From positions 120,105 through 184,104 of the forward strand of contig DATENU010000002.1 in NCBI GenBank assembly GCA_035274845.1: a DNA stretch of 64,000 bases. The letters are read 5' to 3'. A model generated the notes under the pieces. That model did no database searches. It saw only the letters and a list, made by a program, of their open reading frames with translations, and was not told where the DNA came from. Positions 25,072 to 33,101 of this stretch are shown here, piece by piece; position 1 is the stretch's first letter; every line of letters starts with the position of its first letter. This stretch comes from Chthoniobacterales bacterium (lineage in GTDB: Bacteria > Verrucomicrobiota > Verrucomicrobiia > Chthoniobacterales > UBA10450). Both the position numbers and the translations under genes were made by a program.

Positions 25072-25704
25072 ATGCAGCGTGGGAATTCGATGCGATTGAA
25101 GACGGTCGGAGGCGACGACTATTACGTTCGCATACATCGAGCCCGAGATTACTTCCTGCCATATCGCATCCGAGGAAATGCATGGCGTGTCGGGAGTCAG
25201 TTGATCGACTGGTGCATTCAGTTGCATCAGAAAGGAATGTGGATTTCGAAGGAAGAAGACCTCGCTGTCGCAACACATCTGAGTTTACCGGCTCTCAGGC
25301 GCGCTGTTCGCAAGCTCGAAGCGCAGGGAGTTCTGCGGCGCGATAATTGGGTTGAGCTCTGGTGGTATGAAATTCGCCCGCATTACGAATGGCGGAATCT
25401 AATGACTCGCGAGAGATGGTGGAGTTGGGCACGCGCAACAATTAGTGTACGCAAATGGAATCCGGCGGCTCTTGGCGCTTATCAACACGAGTGGACCGAG
25501 GTTGCGGGCGAAGAAGCATCAAAGCATTCGCAACCGGTACGGCGAGACAGACGAACTCTAACCGTCGCTTGCGCAAACGAAACTTGGCGGAAATGGCTTG
25601 AGAATCCAGCGCGACGTGACGTAATCCTGCGAAGATTGCGCGTCAGGTTCGGTGAGATCAGCACGATTCTGTTTGTGGTGCGCACTGATACTGCAGGGAC
25701 ATAA
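25072..25704 (+). CDS. Winged-helix protein with C-terminal DciA/DUF721-like domain
   Basis: 210 residues (a second ATG at 25090 is also possible). Residues 45-105 form a winged helix (EEDLAVATHLSLPALRRAVR, then KLEAQGVLRRDNWVELWWYE). The last 70 residues fit DUF721/DciA: WTEVAGEEASKHSQPV, RRTLTVACANETWRKWL, VILRRLRVRFGEISTILFVV. DciA proteins help load the replicative helicase DnaB. The combination suggests an element-borne replication initiator or helicase loader. The 206 bp upstream hold no gene but show GCAGCGAGC-type short repeats. The DciA match is by pattern and needs a profile search. Confidence 0.6.
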   Translation: MQRGNSMRLKTVGGDDYYVRIHRARDYFLPYRIRGNAWRVGSQLIDWCIQLHQKGMWISKEEDLAVATHLSLPALRRAVRKLEAQGVLRRDNWVELWWYEIRPHYEWRNLMTRERWWSWARATISVRKWNPAALGAYQHEWTEVAGEEASKHSQPVRRDRRTLTVACANETWRKWLENPARRDVILRRLRVRFGEISTILFVVRTDTAGT

Positions 25705-25732
25705 TCGAAAGAGCGGTCGCCTGCGTGCGGGT

Positions 25733-26647
25733 CTAACCGGGTGCAGTCACCTGTGCAAGAGCTTCTCGATGTCGTTTGCAGAGTCCTCGCCTGTCAGTGA
25801 TCTGAGCGGCTATCTCGCGAGAGTTGTGCGACGGTGGAAGAAGGAAACGGCGTTTGCAGACTACGTTGCGTGAAAAGAAGTAATTGAGCGTCACAATATG
25901 AGCGTCCTTGCACAGGATAAACTCGAACACACGGAAGAGCTTCTCAGTGTTCCGAGTGAACCACTTGAACGCGGGAAAGAAGACCAGGTCAGTGGACCCG
26001 ATGTTTACAGCGTTCAAGATGCTGCTGATTGTGTCGTCTAGCCGTGGATCAATACCGCTGGCTACTATGGAGTGAGTTCCTGTGGCACGCGACCTCGCGT
26101 TGGTGAAATCGATTCGCGGTGGAGGATAACCTATCGAATGAACGCGGCGTTCCCCGCCATTCAAAGTACTTGTTGATCCAAGAAGTTTCCAAGTGAGCGG
26201 ATAAGATTGCGCAAGCGATGCGAAGATGTCCTGTTGCGGTCGACGCGCAAGGTCATGGAAACACTCTTGGCGAAAAGCGGATTCGAAATAGGAAACGGCT
26301 TGTGAAGTTATCGTGCGCATATCAGCATCGCTAATCATTGGCGATGAGCTGCTTTGGAAGTCCTCGTGATATGGCCGCGTAGATCCCATATCTTCAAGAG
26401 CACTGTTTCGAATGCCGAGGACGACGAGGGCTCGGATACGGATGTTAGCGGTTTCGGGAACATAGACCGATGCCTCTTCCATGCCGGTTTCAAGCATTGC
26501 TCCCACGAATGCAGAATCAGTCCAGTGGTGCAACAATGATTCCAAGCGGTTCCGTATTTCCGAAGTAATGAGCGAGATCTGCACATCGCTCGCTCCGAAT
26601 GATGCAAGTGTCGGGATGAGATAGCCTTGAATGTACTGGGAAATCAC
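25733..26647 (-). CDS. Hypothetical protein, 304 aa
   Basis: Not recognised. It has no signal peptide or long hydrophobic stretch. The N-terminal 60 residues are helical (QISLITSEIRNRLESLLHHW), the middle contains VPETANIRIRALVVLGIRN, and the C-terminal quarter is Cys/Arg-rich (ILCKDAHIV, NVVCKRRFLL). Codon usage is less GC-rich than that of the flanking conjugation genes, consistent with separate acquisition. It is convergent with the DciA-like gene (29 bp apart) and downstream of the secretion operon on the same strand, separated from it by a strong hairpin. Confidence 0.5.
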   Translation of the reverse strand: MISQYIQGYLIPTLASFGASDVQISLITSEIRNRLESLLHHWTDSAFVGAMLETGMEEASVYVPETANIRIRALVVLGIRNSALEDMGSTRPYHEDFQSSSSPMISDADMRTITSQAVSYFESAFRQECFHDLARRPQQDIFASLAQSYPLTWKLLGSTSTLNGGERRVHSIGYPPPRIDFTNARSRATGTHSIVASGIDPRLDDTISSILNAVNIGSTDLVFFPAFKWFTRNTEKLFRVFEFILCKDAHIVTLNYFFSRNVVCKRRFLLPPSHNSREIAAQITDRRGLCKRHREALAQVTAPG

Positions 26648-26772
26648 GGCTCACGATCATATCGACCCAATGTTAGGATTCGCGAGTCTCAACGCGAAGA
26701 TCACGACCCACTAGCGTTTGGTCGCGCACCGATACGGTTGCGCAGCAGCGGCATCATCTCCGGGAAAACGCC

Positions 26773-26831
26773 CGCGAAGTCTCCGGGCGCACGAAGCGGC
26801 GCACGCCCGGAGCAAGTCTGGAGTCTTCGCG
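26773..26831. terminator. Nested hairpin after the T4SS operon
   Basis: Arms CGCGAAG (26773) and CTTCGCG (26825-26831) enclose a perfect TCCGGGCG/CGCCCGGA stem (26782-26811). It lies 17 bp or more beyond the last secretion-operon gene (stop at 26848) in the direction of transcription, so it probably ends that long minus-strand transcript. Confidence 0.55.
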
Positions 26832-26847
26832 TTTGGCAGCGCGGCGC

Positions 26848-27249
26848 CTAGACTCGCGCGCCTTTGCTTTGCTGCTGACGTGGCGTGACGGTGCGCAGCG
26901 TCCGCGACGCGATTGAGAGCATGGCGCGCTCCTGCTGCTCGGCTGGCAGGTTCTTCACGAGCTTCTTATAGGCCTCTTTCAGCTCCGGATTAGCCTCCAG
27001 TTGTTTCATCACGCTGGCGCGGATGCGCTCGCGGCGGTCGAGTTTGTTGACCTGCTGCAGAACGAGCATTCGTTCCAAACGCTCGCGCGGCAGGCCCTGG
27101 ATGTAGCCCCATTCTTTAGGGTTCGCCTGAATGTAGGCGTCGATCTTGGCATTGATCTCGACGTTGTCGCGATACTTCGGCTCGCCGGCTGCATCACCCG
27201 ATGCGGCGCCGTTGCCGTTGGTGTTCTTATCTGGTCGTTTCAGACTCAT
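26848..27249 (-). CDS. Hypothetical T4SS-operon protein, 133 aa
   Basis: Not recognised. A Gly/Asn-rich N-terminus is followed by a helical, highly charged body (INAKIDAYIQANPKEWGYI, LERMLVLQQVNKLDRRERIR, QLEANPELKEAYKKL). It is cytoplasmic by sequence. It is the last gene of the secretion operon, ten bases after the 81-residue gene. The Lys/Arg-rich helices would suit a nucleic-acid or chaperone-type accessory role in transfer, but this is inference from location only. Confidence 0.55.
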   Translation of the reverse strand: MSLKRPDKNTNGNGAASGDAAGEPKYRDNVEINAKIDAYIQANPKEWGYIQGLPRERLERMLVLQQVNKLDRRERIRASVMKQLEANPELKEAYKKLVKNLPAEQQERAMLSIASRTLRTVTPRQQQSKGARV

Positions 27250-27258
27250 ATGTATTAA

Positions 27259-27504
27259 TTAGATGGCAGCGGCGGGTTGATGGAGAGCATCGATGATCTC
27301 GCCGCAGAAGAGATCAACGAGCTCAAGAGCGTCCTCGTGCTCGACCGCCAGGCTCATGAGAAACTCGGGACCGGGCGAAGCGCCGAGCCGTTGCTCGACC
27401 TCCTCGCTCGCTTCCGAGTACCTCGAGACGGTGGTCGGCGCCACGGTGACGATCACAGGTTGGTTGTCGGTGCTTTTCATATTGTGAATCCCAGGCATCA
27501 CCAT
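27259..27504 (-). CDS. Small acidic T4SS-operon protein, 81 aa
   Basis: Not recognised. The ATG at 27504 is preceded by GAGGACAA, a good ribosome-binding site, and overlaps the 3' end of the lipoprotein gene by 7 bases. A second ATG lies at 27480. The C-terminal half is acidic and helical (LAVEHEDALELVDLFCGEI). It is sandwiched between the lipoprotein and the 133-residue protein and is presumably co-translated with them. Confidence 0.5.
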   Translation of the reverse strand: MVMPGIHNMKSTDNQPVIVTVAPTTVSRYSEASEEVEQRLGASPGPEFLMSLAVEHEDALELVDLFCGEIIDALHQPAAAI

Positions 27505-28052
27505 TTGTCCTCGGGTGATGGCGACGGCGAAGCGGTGGGCGGCTTGCGTTCGCGAAGCTTTGTATCGAGCGAATCCAGCTGCTCGCGCAGAGTTGCCACG
27601 TCGCGTTTCAGTTCCAAGTTTTGCCTCGCGACTTCGCGGGTCTGCTCGACTGCGTGGCCAAGTTCGGTTAGTCGCTGGTTCAGCGCGGCGGTTTGCTCCG
27701 TGAACGCGCGTGTTGCGGCGCGCTGTTTATTTACTTCGGCAAGGACTGCATCGTTTGCGGAAACGCTGACGGGCTGGACTGTGTTCCGACGAGGTAGCGT
27801 TGCGCCATTGTTCGGCCGCAGGTCCCAGCGGGCGCTAGTCTCGATTCGGTAAAGCGGATGACCTTCGTGCATGGCGAAGGGATCACGCGCATCGACGTAC
27901 CGACCGAGACGGTACTCCTTCAATTGTTCGTTAGTCCGAAGTCCGTCGGAGCCTGTCGGCGTACCGACCGGAGCCGGCGAAGTTACGATCTTGCGCGGAT
28001 GAGATGCGCACGCGGCCAAAAAGAATAGTGGGAGTAGAGCTAGATATTTCAT
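27498..28052 (-). CDS. T4SS-operon lipoprotein with coiled coil (VirB7-position)
   Basis: 184 residues. The signal sequence MKYLALLPLFFLAAC ends in a lipobox (LAAC, Cys15), so the protein is lipid-anchored. Residues 100-165 are a heptad-rich coiled coil (LNQRLTELGHAVEQTREVA, LELKRDVATLREQLDSLD), then a Pro/Ser tail. It directly follows VirB10 (ATGA overlap). Longer than classic VirB7 (about 50 aa), but it holds the position of an outer-membrane lipoprotein that stabilises the VirB9/VirB10 core complex. Confidence 0.65.
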   Translation of the reverse strand: MKYLALLPLFFLAACASHPRKIVTSPAPVGTPTGSDGLRTNEQLKEYRLGRYVDARDPFAMHEGHPLYRIETSARWDLRPNNGATLPRRNTVQPVSVSANDAVLAEVNKQRAATRAFTEQTAALNQRLTELGHAVEQTREVARQNLELKRDVATLREQLDSLDTKLRERKPPTASPSPSPEDKW

Positions 28053-29110
28053 GGTGTGGAAGGAGGTTCGGAACGCATCGGCATCAGCGCGGAAGACGCT
28101 GGCGACGGCGTCGGACTCGTTGCATCAACGGCATGCAATGCGGCCGTCATCGTGCCGCCGATCTTCGCGTCGTCCTCGTCGACTGTCTGCGTGATGTAGA
28201 GGTAAAACTGTTTACCCGCGGGCACGCGCACGTAGAAACCGTCACGCTCGATCGCGGTGAGAATTTGCTGCGCATATCGATCGAGCACCGCTTGCGCGCC
28301 TCTCAGTGGCGCGTTTTGCAAACTCGGCAGAGCGAACGAGCCGAACGCGGAGATTTGTCTGTCGGTGAATACGTCCGCTGCGCCGCTGAGGAGGGCCGCG
28401 ACGTATAGTTTCACCTCCGCGAGATTGTCAGTCTTCAGAAGCTTGCCACGCAAACCAGCGCTGCCGTCCGTGATCCCCCACGTGCCAGTCTCGGGATCGA
28501 GCTCATGGTCGAGTGCGAGTCCTGAGACATTCAGCTCCTGGCCGTTCTGCCACACGAGGGTCCAACGTCCGTTGCTGGCAATGCGTTCACGCGCGCGGTC
28601 CACCTGTGCGGTTCCATGCACCTCCGTACCCGCAGGAATGATCAACTGGCCGTGATGAAAAATGTCTTCGGTAACGAGCCCGATGATGGGTGTTTGGATT
28701 GACGAAGAATCAACCGTGATAACGAGTTCGCAGGGAATGAGGCGACCGAATGGTGCGAAGTCTTCGCTGAACTTCTTTGCTGCTTTCGTGACGCCGACCG
28801 GGGTTTCAGCAACGAGGCTCAGCACCGGCAACTGTGGTGTACTCGCCGATTTTGCCGGCGACGGTGGCGGTGTTGTTTCCCCCTTTCGATCATCTTTCGG
28901 GTCAAACGGAACCATGTCGCGACGGACTGTTTCCGGCAGCTGCGGCGCGTTCTCGCGTTTGGACAAGAGCTTCTGCGGAAGTAACGAGACTCGTTGTTGC
29001 GCCGGTCGGCGGCTGTTTACGAGGATCAGCACGACCAGCAGACCCAGGAGAAACAGCGTCAGCGCGCCCGTTGGTGACTTGAAGAAGTTGAGGAAGCGAC
29101 GCGGTGTCAT
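28049..29110 (-). CDS. VirB10/TrbI-like T4SS core protein
   Basis: 353 residues: short cytoplasmic N-terminus, one TM (about 14-31, GALTLFLLGLLVVLILV), a Pro-rich periplasmic linker (80-95) and the C-terminal TrbI/VirB10 beta-barrel region, recognisable by RLIPCELVITVDSSSIQTP, LIIPAGTEVHGTAQ and the barrel strands up to PAGKQFYLYITQTV. VirB10 spans both membranes and gates the channel in response to ATPase activity. The start overlaps the VirB9 stop (ATGA) and the stop overlaps the lipoprotein start. Confidence 0.85.
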   Translation of the reverse strand: MTPRRFLNFFKSPTGALTLFLLGLLVVLILVNSRRPAQQRVSLLPQKLLSKRENAPQLPETVRRDMVPFDPKDDRKGETTPPPSPAKSASTPQLPVLSLVAETPVGVTKAAKKFSEDFAPFGRLIPCELVITVDSSSIQTPIIGLVTEDIFHHGQLIIPAGTEVHGTAQVDRARERIASNGRWTLVWQNGQELNVSGLALDHELDPETGTWGITDGSAGLRGKLLKTDNLAEVKLYVAALLSGAADVFTDRQISAFGSFALPSLQNAPLRGAQAVLDRYAQQILTAIERDGFYVRVPAGKQFYLYITQTVDEDDAKIGGTMTAALHAVDATSPTPSPASSALMPMRSEPPSTP

Positions 29111-30000
29111 TGCGGTAGCGGAGCGGGTTCGATCTCTGTGTCTTTCGCGTCTGGCGCGTTGATTTCGACGGCCGGATCGCGGCGCGAGAGGACAAAGGTG
29201 AAATCGTTCTTCAGGGAAAGGCTGTTGCGGCCATTCGGTCCGCCGCTCACAACCACATAACCAATCGTGGATTCATGCGGAGCGATCCCGCTCACGAGAT
29301 CGGTAATTGAAGGATTGAAAACGCGATCGGCGACGCGCACTTCCAGTTTTTGGGGCGCGTGTTCGAGCGGTTTGTCGCCGCGATTGACAATGACGAGGTG
29401 GAAAACAATGGCGTCGTCTTGAGGGAAGCGGAACGCTTCCGTCACTCGAACTTCGTACTCGCCGCAATCGCTGATGAGCGGCTTATCGCGATGATCGGCG
29501 TACTCAACATCGGCAACAGCATCCGGTTGCTGCGTCTGGAGCAAGCCGAACGCCTTTGCTTTATCGATCAAACCGAGCAGCCGCGGCGGCGTGAGCGGAC
29601 GCGGCGCTCGGGTTGATTTCTCCGTTCCAGTTCGAAGCACGACCGAATACCAGGGGTCCGTGCTCTCATGCAGTTCGAACGCGTAGGTCCGATTGTTCCA
29701 TCGCACGTTCAGGTTGGTTGCCGCATCCTTTGCCAGCGCGCGCAGCGACAGAAACGCAGTGCCTTTGGTATGCGCGACCTGAAACAGACCTGGCGTTTTG
29801 CCATCCAAGGTCAGCAGCGCGCCATCGATTGCAGTAATCGGCGATGGGAAACTGATCGTCGTAACGCGCGTTCCTGAAACGGGCACGGAGTAAACCGTGT
29901 GATCGTCGAGCGCGAGGTCCTGCACGCGCGGCTCGACGGCGTGCGCACTCATGCCGACGATCGGGAAACTGAGGAGTATCACCCTAACGAATCGGTTCAT
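29107..30000 (-). CDS. VirB9/TrbG-like T4SS core protein
   Basis: 297 residues with a Sec signal (MNRFVRVILLSFPIVGMSAHA). The N-terminal domain (VYSVPVSGTRVTTISFPSPI, LSLRALAKDAATNLNVRW) has the beta pattern of VirB9/TrbG/TraK-type secretin-like proteins, and the C-terminal domain carries YEVRVTEAFRFPQDDAIVFH. It would form the outer-membrane core ring with VirB10 and the lipoprotein. Assignment depends on both pattern and place between VirB8 and VirB10. Confidence 0.65.
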   Translation of the reverse strand: MNRFVRVILLSFPIVGMSAHAVEPRVQDLALDDHTVYSVPVSGTRVTTISFPSPITAIDGALLTLDGKTPGLFQVAHTKGTAFLSLRALAKDAATNLNVRWNNRTYAFELHESTDPWYSVVLRTGTEKSTRAPRPLTPPRLLGLIDKAKAFGLLQTQQPDAVADVEYADHRDKPLISDCGEYEVRVTEAFRFPQDDAIVFHLVIVNRGDKPLEHAPQKLEVRVADRVFNPSITDLVSGIAPHESTIGYVVVSGGPNGRNSLSLKNDFTFVLSRRDPAVEINAPDAKDTEIEPAPLPQ

Positions 30001-30652
30001 ACTTGAAGTCTTGGATTGCGGTTGGGAAGCGGCCGTTCTCGACCATGTTGGGATTGCGCCGCATCTTGAGCTTGAGCGTGAAGGGCACCGCCTCGCTGAA
30101 GGCGCGTTCTTGAAAGATGCCGCTGCGGATCAGCTGGCCGGTGACTTGTGTGAGAACGGCGTCGCTGCGTGTTTCGAGAAAATCGATCTTCGCGATCTCG
30201 GCTTTCTGATGTAGGTCCTTCGCTTTGAACTCCGGCTCCTCGGCCGACCACTCCGCTAGCGCCTTCTCGTGTGCCTGCTTGAGGAACATTTGCTTTAGCA
30301 GCTCGGGATGATCGAAGCCTTTCGGGTTGCGCTCCAGAAAAGCGATGGCCGCGACGGTGCTTTGTTCCGCGTGTAGCTCGCGCGCTTCCTGGAACTGCAG
30401 GAGCGGCGAAACAAAAAACGTCCCCGCTGGATCGACAATCACGACGCGCTCGCGCTCTTTGAGCGTGCGAGCCAGGTGAATGCGCTCGACCGCCGCGCCA
30501 ATCAACACCGCGACTGCTGCGAGGAACCAGAATCGCGCCAGTCGATCTTTGTCGACGAAGATGCGAACCGGATCGACGTCACGGCGCCGCACATTCCGCG
30601 AACGCTGGGCGGCGGGCGTGGTTGTTCGTAGATCAGAAGAGATTGTTTCCAT
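29984..30652 (-). CDS. VirB8-like T4SS inner-membrane protein
   Basis: 222 residues: cytoplasmic N-terminus of about 40, one TM (LARFWFLAAVAVLIGAAVE), then a periplasmic domain of about 160 residues with VVIVDPAGTFFVSPLLQF and the terminal strand VPFTLKLKMRRNPNM, which fits the NTF2-like VirB8/TrbF fold. VirB8 nucleates assembly at the inner membrane. Its 3' end overlaps the VirB9 start by 17 bases. Identification is by topology and position; sequence conservation in this family is low. Confidence 0.65.
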   Translation of the reverse strand: METISSDLRTTTPAAQRSRNVRRRDVDPVRIFVDKDRLARFWFLAAVAVLIGAAVERIHLARTLKERERVVIVDPAGTFFVSPLLQFQEARELHAEQSTVAAIAFLERNPKGFDHPELLKQMFLKQAHEKALAEWSAEEPEFKAKDLHQKAEIAKIDFLETRSDAVLTQVTGQLIRSGIFQERAFSEAVPFTLKLKMRRNPNMVENGRFPTAIQDFKYEPIR

Positions 30653-30655
30653 GGA

Positions 30656-31753
30656 TTAGTTCCGTGAGCGCATGAGGAGTTCACGCACAGCGTCATCACC
30701 GCTTGGGTCGTGCTTCTTTGGCTTCCGCGGCCGACGCGAGATGCCGCGAGAGCTTCCAATCGAGCCGACCATGCTTCCCAACGGCGAATAAGAGCTGCCA
30801 CTGGTGGATGCTTCGGCAGCTCCCAGCAGAGCCGCTCCTCCACCAGCTGCGGCACCGGCAGCCAATCCAGCAAATCCTCCCCCACCGCCGAAAGCCACCG
30901 CGGCTCCGGCGCCGGCGGTGGCGCCCGCGACGCCCGCAGTCGTTGCTGTCGTGACAAGTCCTTGTCCGACCTGCGCACCGGTTGCGATCGCCTTCTGAAG
31001 AATAATCGGCGCGGCGATTGTGCTTGAGATCAGCCACAGCGCGAGTGCGGCCAGGCCCATCAGGTTTTGAAGTCCGTAACCAGCGCCCCCCGTGAACCCG
31101 CCAGACGCGAGAAAGCTCTGGTCGGTCATGAACTGAATCAGACCAGATGTGAGAATTGACGCCGCCCCCCAGCCGATCGGCCAGCAGATGACACCGACAT
31201 AACCGAGAAGAAATCCAACGCCGATCGAATGCAGCGTTCGCACGGCGAGCATCCCGATGAAAATCGGTGCGAGCGCGTAGCCAACGTAGAGGATGAACTT
31301 CTGGACGAGGTAGGCGTAGAAAACGATGACGCTCGCCAGAAATCCGAGCAGCCACATTACGCCGGAGATGAACATCTCGAACAGCGCCTGCGCATCGAGC
31401 AGATCCCACCACGACTTCGAGCCGGAACTCGAAGCGCCAGGGCCTTTGTTGATCGCAAGCGTCTTCTTGTACTGGTCGAATACACCGGCGGGATCAGCGT
31501 GGAGCGTTTCCCTTACCGTGGTGTCGACGACCGTTGCCGCTTCGTTGGACCAGGTCGGCAGATATGAGAGGGCCGCGGCAATGGCGAAGGTGCGACCGAT
31601 AGTCCGCAGGTAGGCGCTCGGGCTGCGGTGGCCGGTGACGGTCGAGGACACAACACCGATCGCCAGGAGGACGAACGCAATTGGCATCAGCACGCGATTC
31701 ATCTCCGCGCACTGGCTGAGGAAATTCGGAAACAGGGTGTTGAAATCGTTCAT
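30656..31753 (-). CDS. VirB6/TrbL-like polytopic T4SS channel protein
   Basis: 365 residues with at least six hydrophobic segments (for example VLMPIAFVLLAIGVV, ISGVMWLLGFLASVIVFYAY, GVGFLLGYVGVICWPIGW, LMGLAALALWLISSTIAAP), with the conserved inner Trp and the ALAPIFIGML segment typical of TrbL/VirB6. The C-terminal 100 residues are Gly/Ala-rich and then basic, presumably cytoplasmic. It lines the inner-membrane part of the DNA transfer channel. It starts 37 bp after the VirB5-like stop and ends 3 bp before the VirB8 start. Confidence 0.85.
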   Translation of the reverse strand: MNDFNTLFPNFLSQCAEMNRVLMPIAFVLLAIGVVSSTVTGHRSPSAYLRTIGRTFAIAAALSYLPTWSNEAATVVDTTVRETLHADPAGVFDQYKKTLAINKGPGASSSGSKSWWDLLDAQALFEMFISGVMWLLGFLASVIVFYAYLVQKFILYVGYALAPIFIGMLAVRTLHSIGVGFLLGYVGVICWPIGWGAASILTSGLIQFMTDQSFLASGGFTGGAGYGLQNLMGLAALALWLISSTIAAPIILQKAIATGAQVGQGLVTTATTAGVAGATAGAGAAVAFGGGGGFAGLAAGAAAGGGAALLGAAEASTSGSSYSPLGSMVGSIGSSRGISRRPRKPKKHDPSGDDAVRELLMRSRN

Positions 31754-31790
31754 GGTTGCGCCGCTGTTTTTTGCTCGTTAGGCGGTTCCG

Positions 31791-32594
31791 TTATCGATCT
31801 GTGGGAAATTGAGCCGGCGTGTCTTCGAGTCGGAACACTTCGCCGTAGCGGCGAACGCTCTCTTCCACTTGTGCTTGGCGCTCTTCCCGCCGCGCCTGTT
31901 CTTCGCGCTCGCGATCGGCGCGGTTCTCTGCGTCCTGCGTCAGCACCTGACCGGTCGCGTTGTCGATCTCGTGGTCAACTGTGGCCAGCTCCGCGTTGTA
32001 GCCGACAAGCACGCCGGTCAGTTTTTGCGTTTCCGCGTCTGTGGTTGACGCCTGGAGCTTCGTTGTCGTGGTGGCGATGTTGTTGCGCAGGTTTTCGCGC
32101 CGTTGCAGTACGTCACTGGTGACGGACTGAAAATTCCGCGAATCCTGCTGGATCGCGCCGTACTTTCTGTAGAGCTGCTCGATGCGCGGGATCTGCGCGC
32201 CGCCCGGTGTCGTGAAGGACGGACCCAAGCTCGTGTAAAGTCCGTTGGCGTTGTATTGCAGCGCCTGAATCCCATTCGCTGTCCGCTGCAACTGCGTTAG
32301 CGTTTGACCGACACCCGTCTGTTGCAGACTGCCGATCAGTTGGTCCGCGCCGGCGATGTGGAGAAGCTGCTCGGGATTGCCGAACGCTTTCACGTAAGCC
32401 TGGATCTGCTGAAGCTGCTGCGTCAGCGTGTTGATCTGCGTGAGCTGGTTGTTAACCATCTCCACATACTTGGCGAGATCGGCTGCGTGATTGGCCTGTT
32501 CGTGAGCAATCGCGGTCGGATCGATGACGACGACCTGCGCCGGCAGAGTTGGCGCGGTAATCAGTAATGCTGCGAGTGAGGCGATGAGTTTCAT
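31791..32594 (-). CDS. VirB5/TrbJ-like T4SS protein
   Basis: 267 residues from the ATG at 32594 (MKLIASLAALLITAPTLPAQ, a Sec signal). The mature protein is a long helical bundle with QINTLTQQLQQIQAYVKAFGN, a Gly-rich SLGPSFTTPGG loop and a second long helical part, as in TrbJ/VirB5 minor pilus proteins. These sit at the pilus tip and help contact recipients. The longer frame from 32852 overlaps the neighbouring lipoprotein gene and is rejected. Confidence 0.8.
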   Translation of the reverse strand: MKLIASLAALLITAPTLPAQVVVIDPTAIAHEQANHAADLAKYVEMVNNQLTQINTLTQQLQQIQAYVKAFGNPEQLLHIAGADQLIGSLQQTGVGQTLTQLQRTANGIQALQYNANGLYTSLGPSFTTPGGAQIPRIEQLYRKYGAIQQDSRNFQSVTSDVLQRRENLRNNIATTTTKLQASTTDAETQKLTGVLVGYNAELATVDHEIDNATGQVLTQDAENRADREREEQARREERQAQVEESVRRYGEVFRLEDTPAQFPTDR

Positions 32595-32601
32595 GGGCGA
32601 T

Positions 32602-33027
32602 TTACTCCTGAATTCGAATGGTTGCGGTGCTCGGCGCGAGAATGACTCCGTTCTCCTCGCGTTCCGGGAGCGGTACTTCGACTGAGCGCACGTGCATGCG
32701 GTCATCGCCTTGCGGACCAAACCGCTGACGATCGTTGAGCGTCTGGAACTGTTGCTTTGCGGAGTCGCTCCGTGCTTTGTCATAACCGGCATCGTAGGCC
32801 TTGCGCGACGAGGCGTTGCTCTGCGCCTGGAGCGTTTCACTGAGAAGCACACCGCCGCCGGCTGCTGCCGTAGTGATCAGCGGATTTCCGTTGCTGAGTT
32901 TGTTGCCGATGAATGCGCCGCCGGCTGCAGCGACGGTGTCCCCGACAACGCGCGTCGGACTAATTCCCGCGCAGCTCGTTAGCAGTGCGCAAAGGAGAAG
33001 TGAAAGAAGAAGTGTCGCGTTTTTCAT
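32602..33027 (-). CDS. T4SS-operon lipoprotein with glycine zipper
   Basis: 141 residues from the ATG at 33027. The lipobox is LLTSC (Cys19), so the mature protein is lipid-anchored. A Gly/Ala-rich hydrophobic stretch (VAAAGGAFIGNKLS, then TTAAAGGGVLL) resembles glycine-zipper domains, followed by a charged soluble part (AYDAGYDKARSDSAKQQF). It is the first gene of the downstream half of the secretion operon, divergent from the NACHT-type gene with 74 bp between the starts. An envelope-stabilising role is likely. Confidence 0.65.
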   Translation of the reverse strand: MKNATLLLSLLLCALLTSCAGISPTRVVGDTVAAAGGAFIGNKLSNGNPLITTAAAGGGVLLSETLQAQSNASSRKAYDAGYDKARSDSAKQQFQTLNDRQRFGPQGDDRMHVRSVEVPLPEREENGVILAPSTATIRIQE

Positions 33028-33101
33028 TACGCGATCGTTTTTATCCGCTGCGTGAAACAGGGCTGCTCTAGCGCGGGAGCGATGCGCGAGTACCTTGATC
33101 G

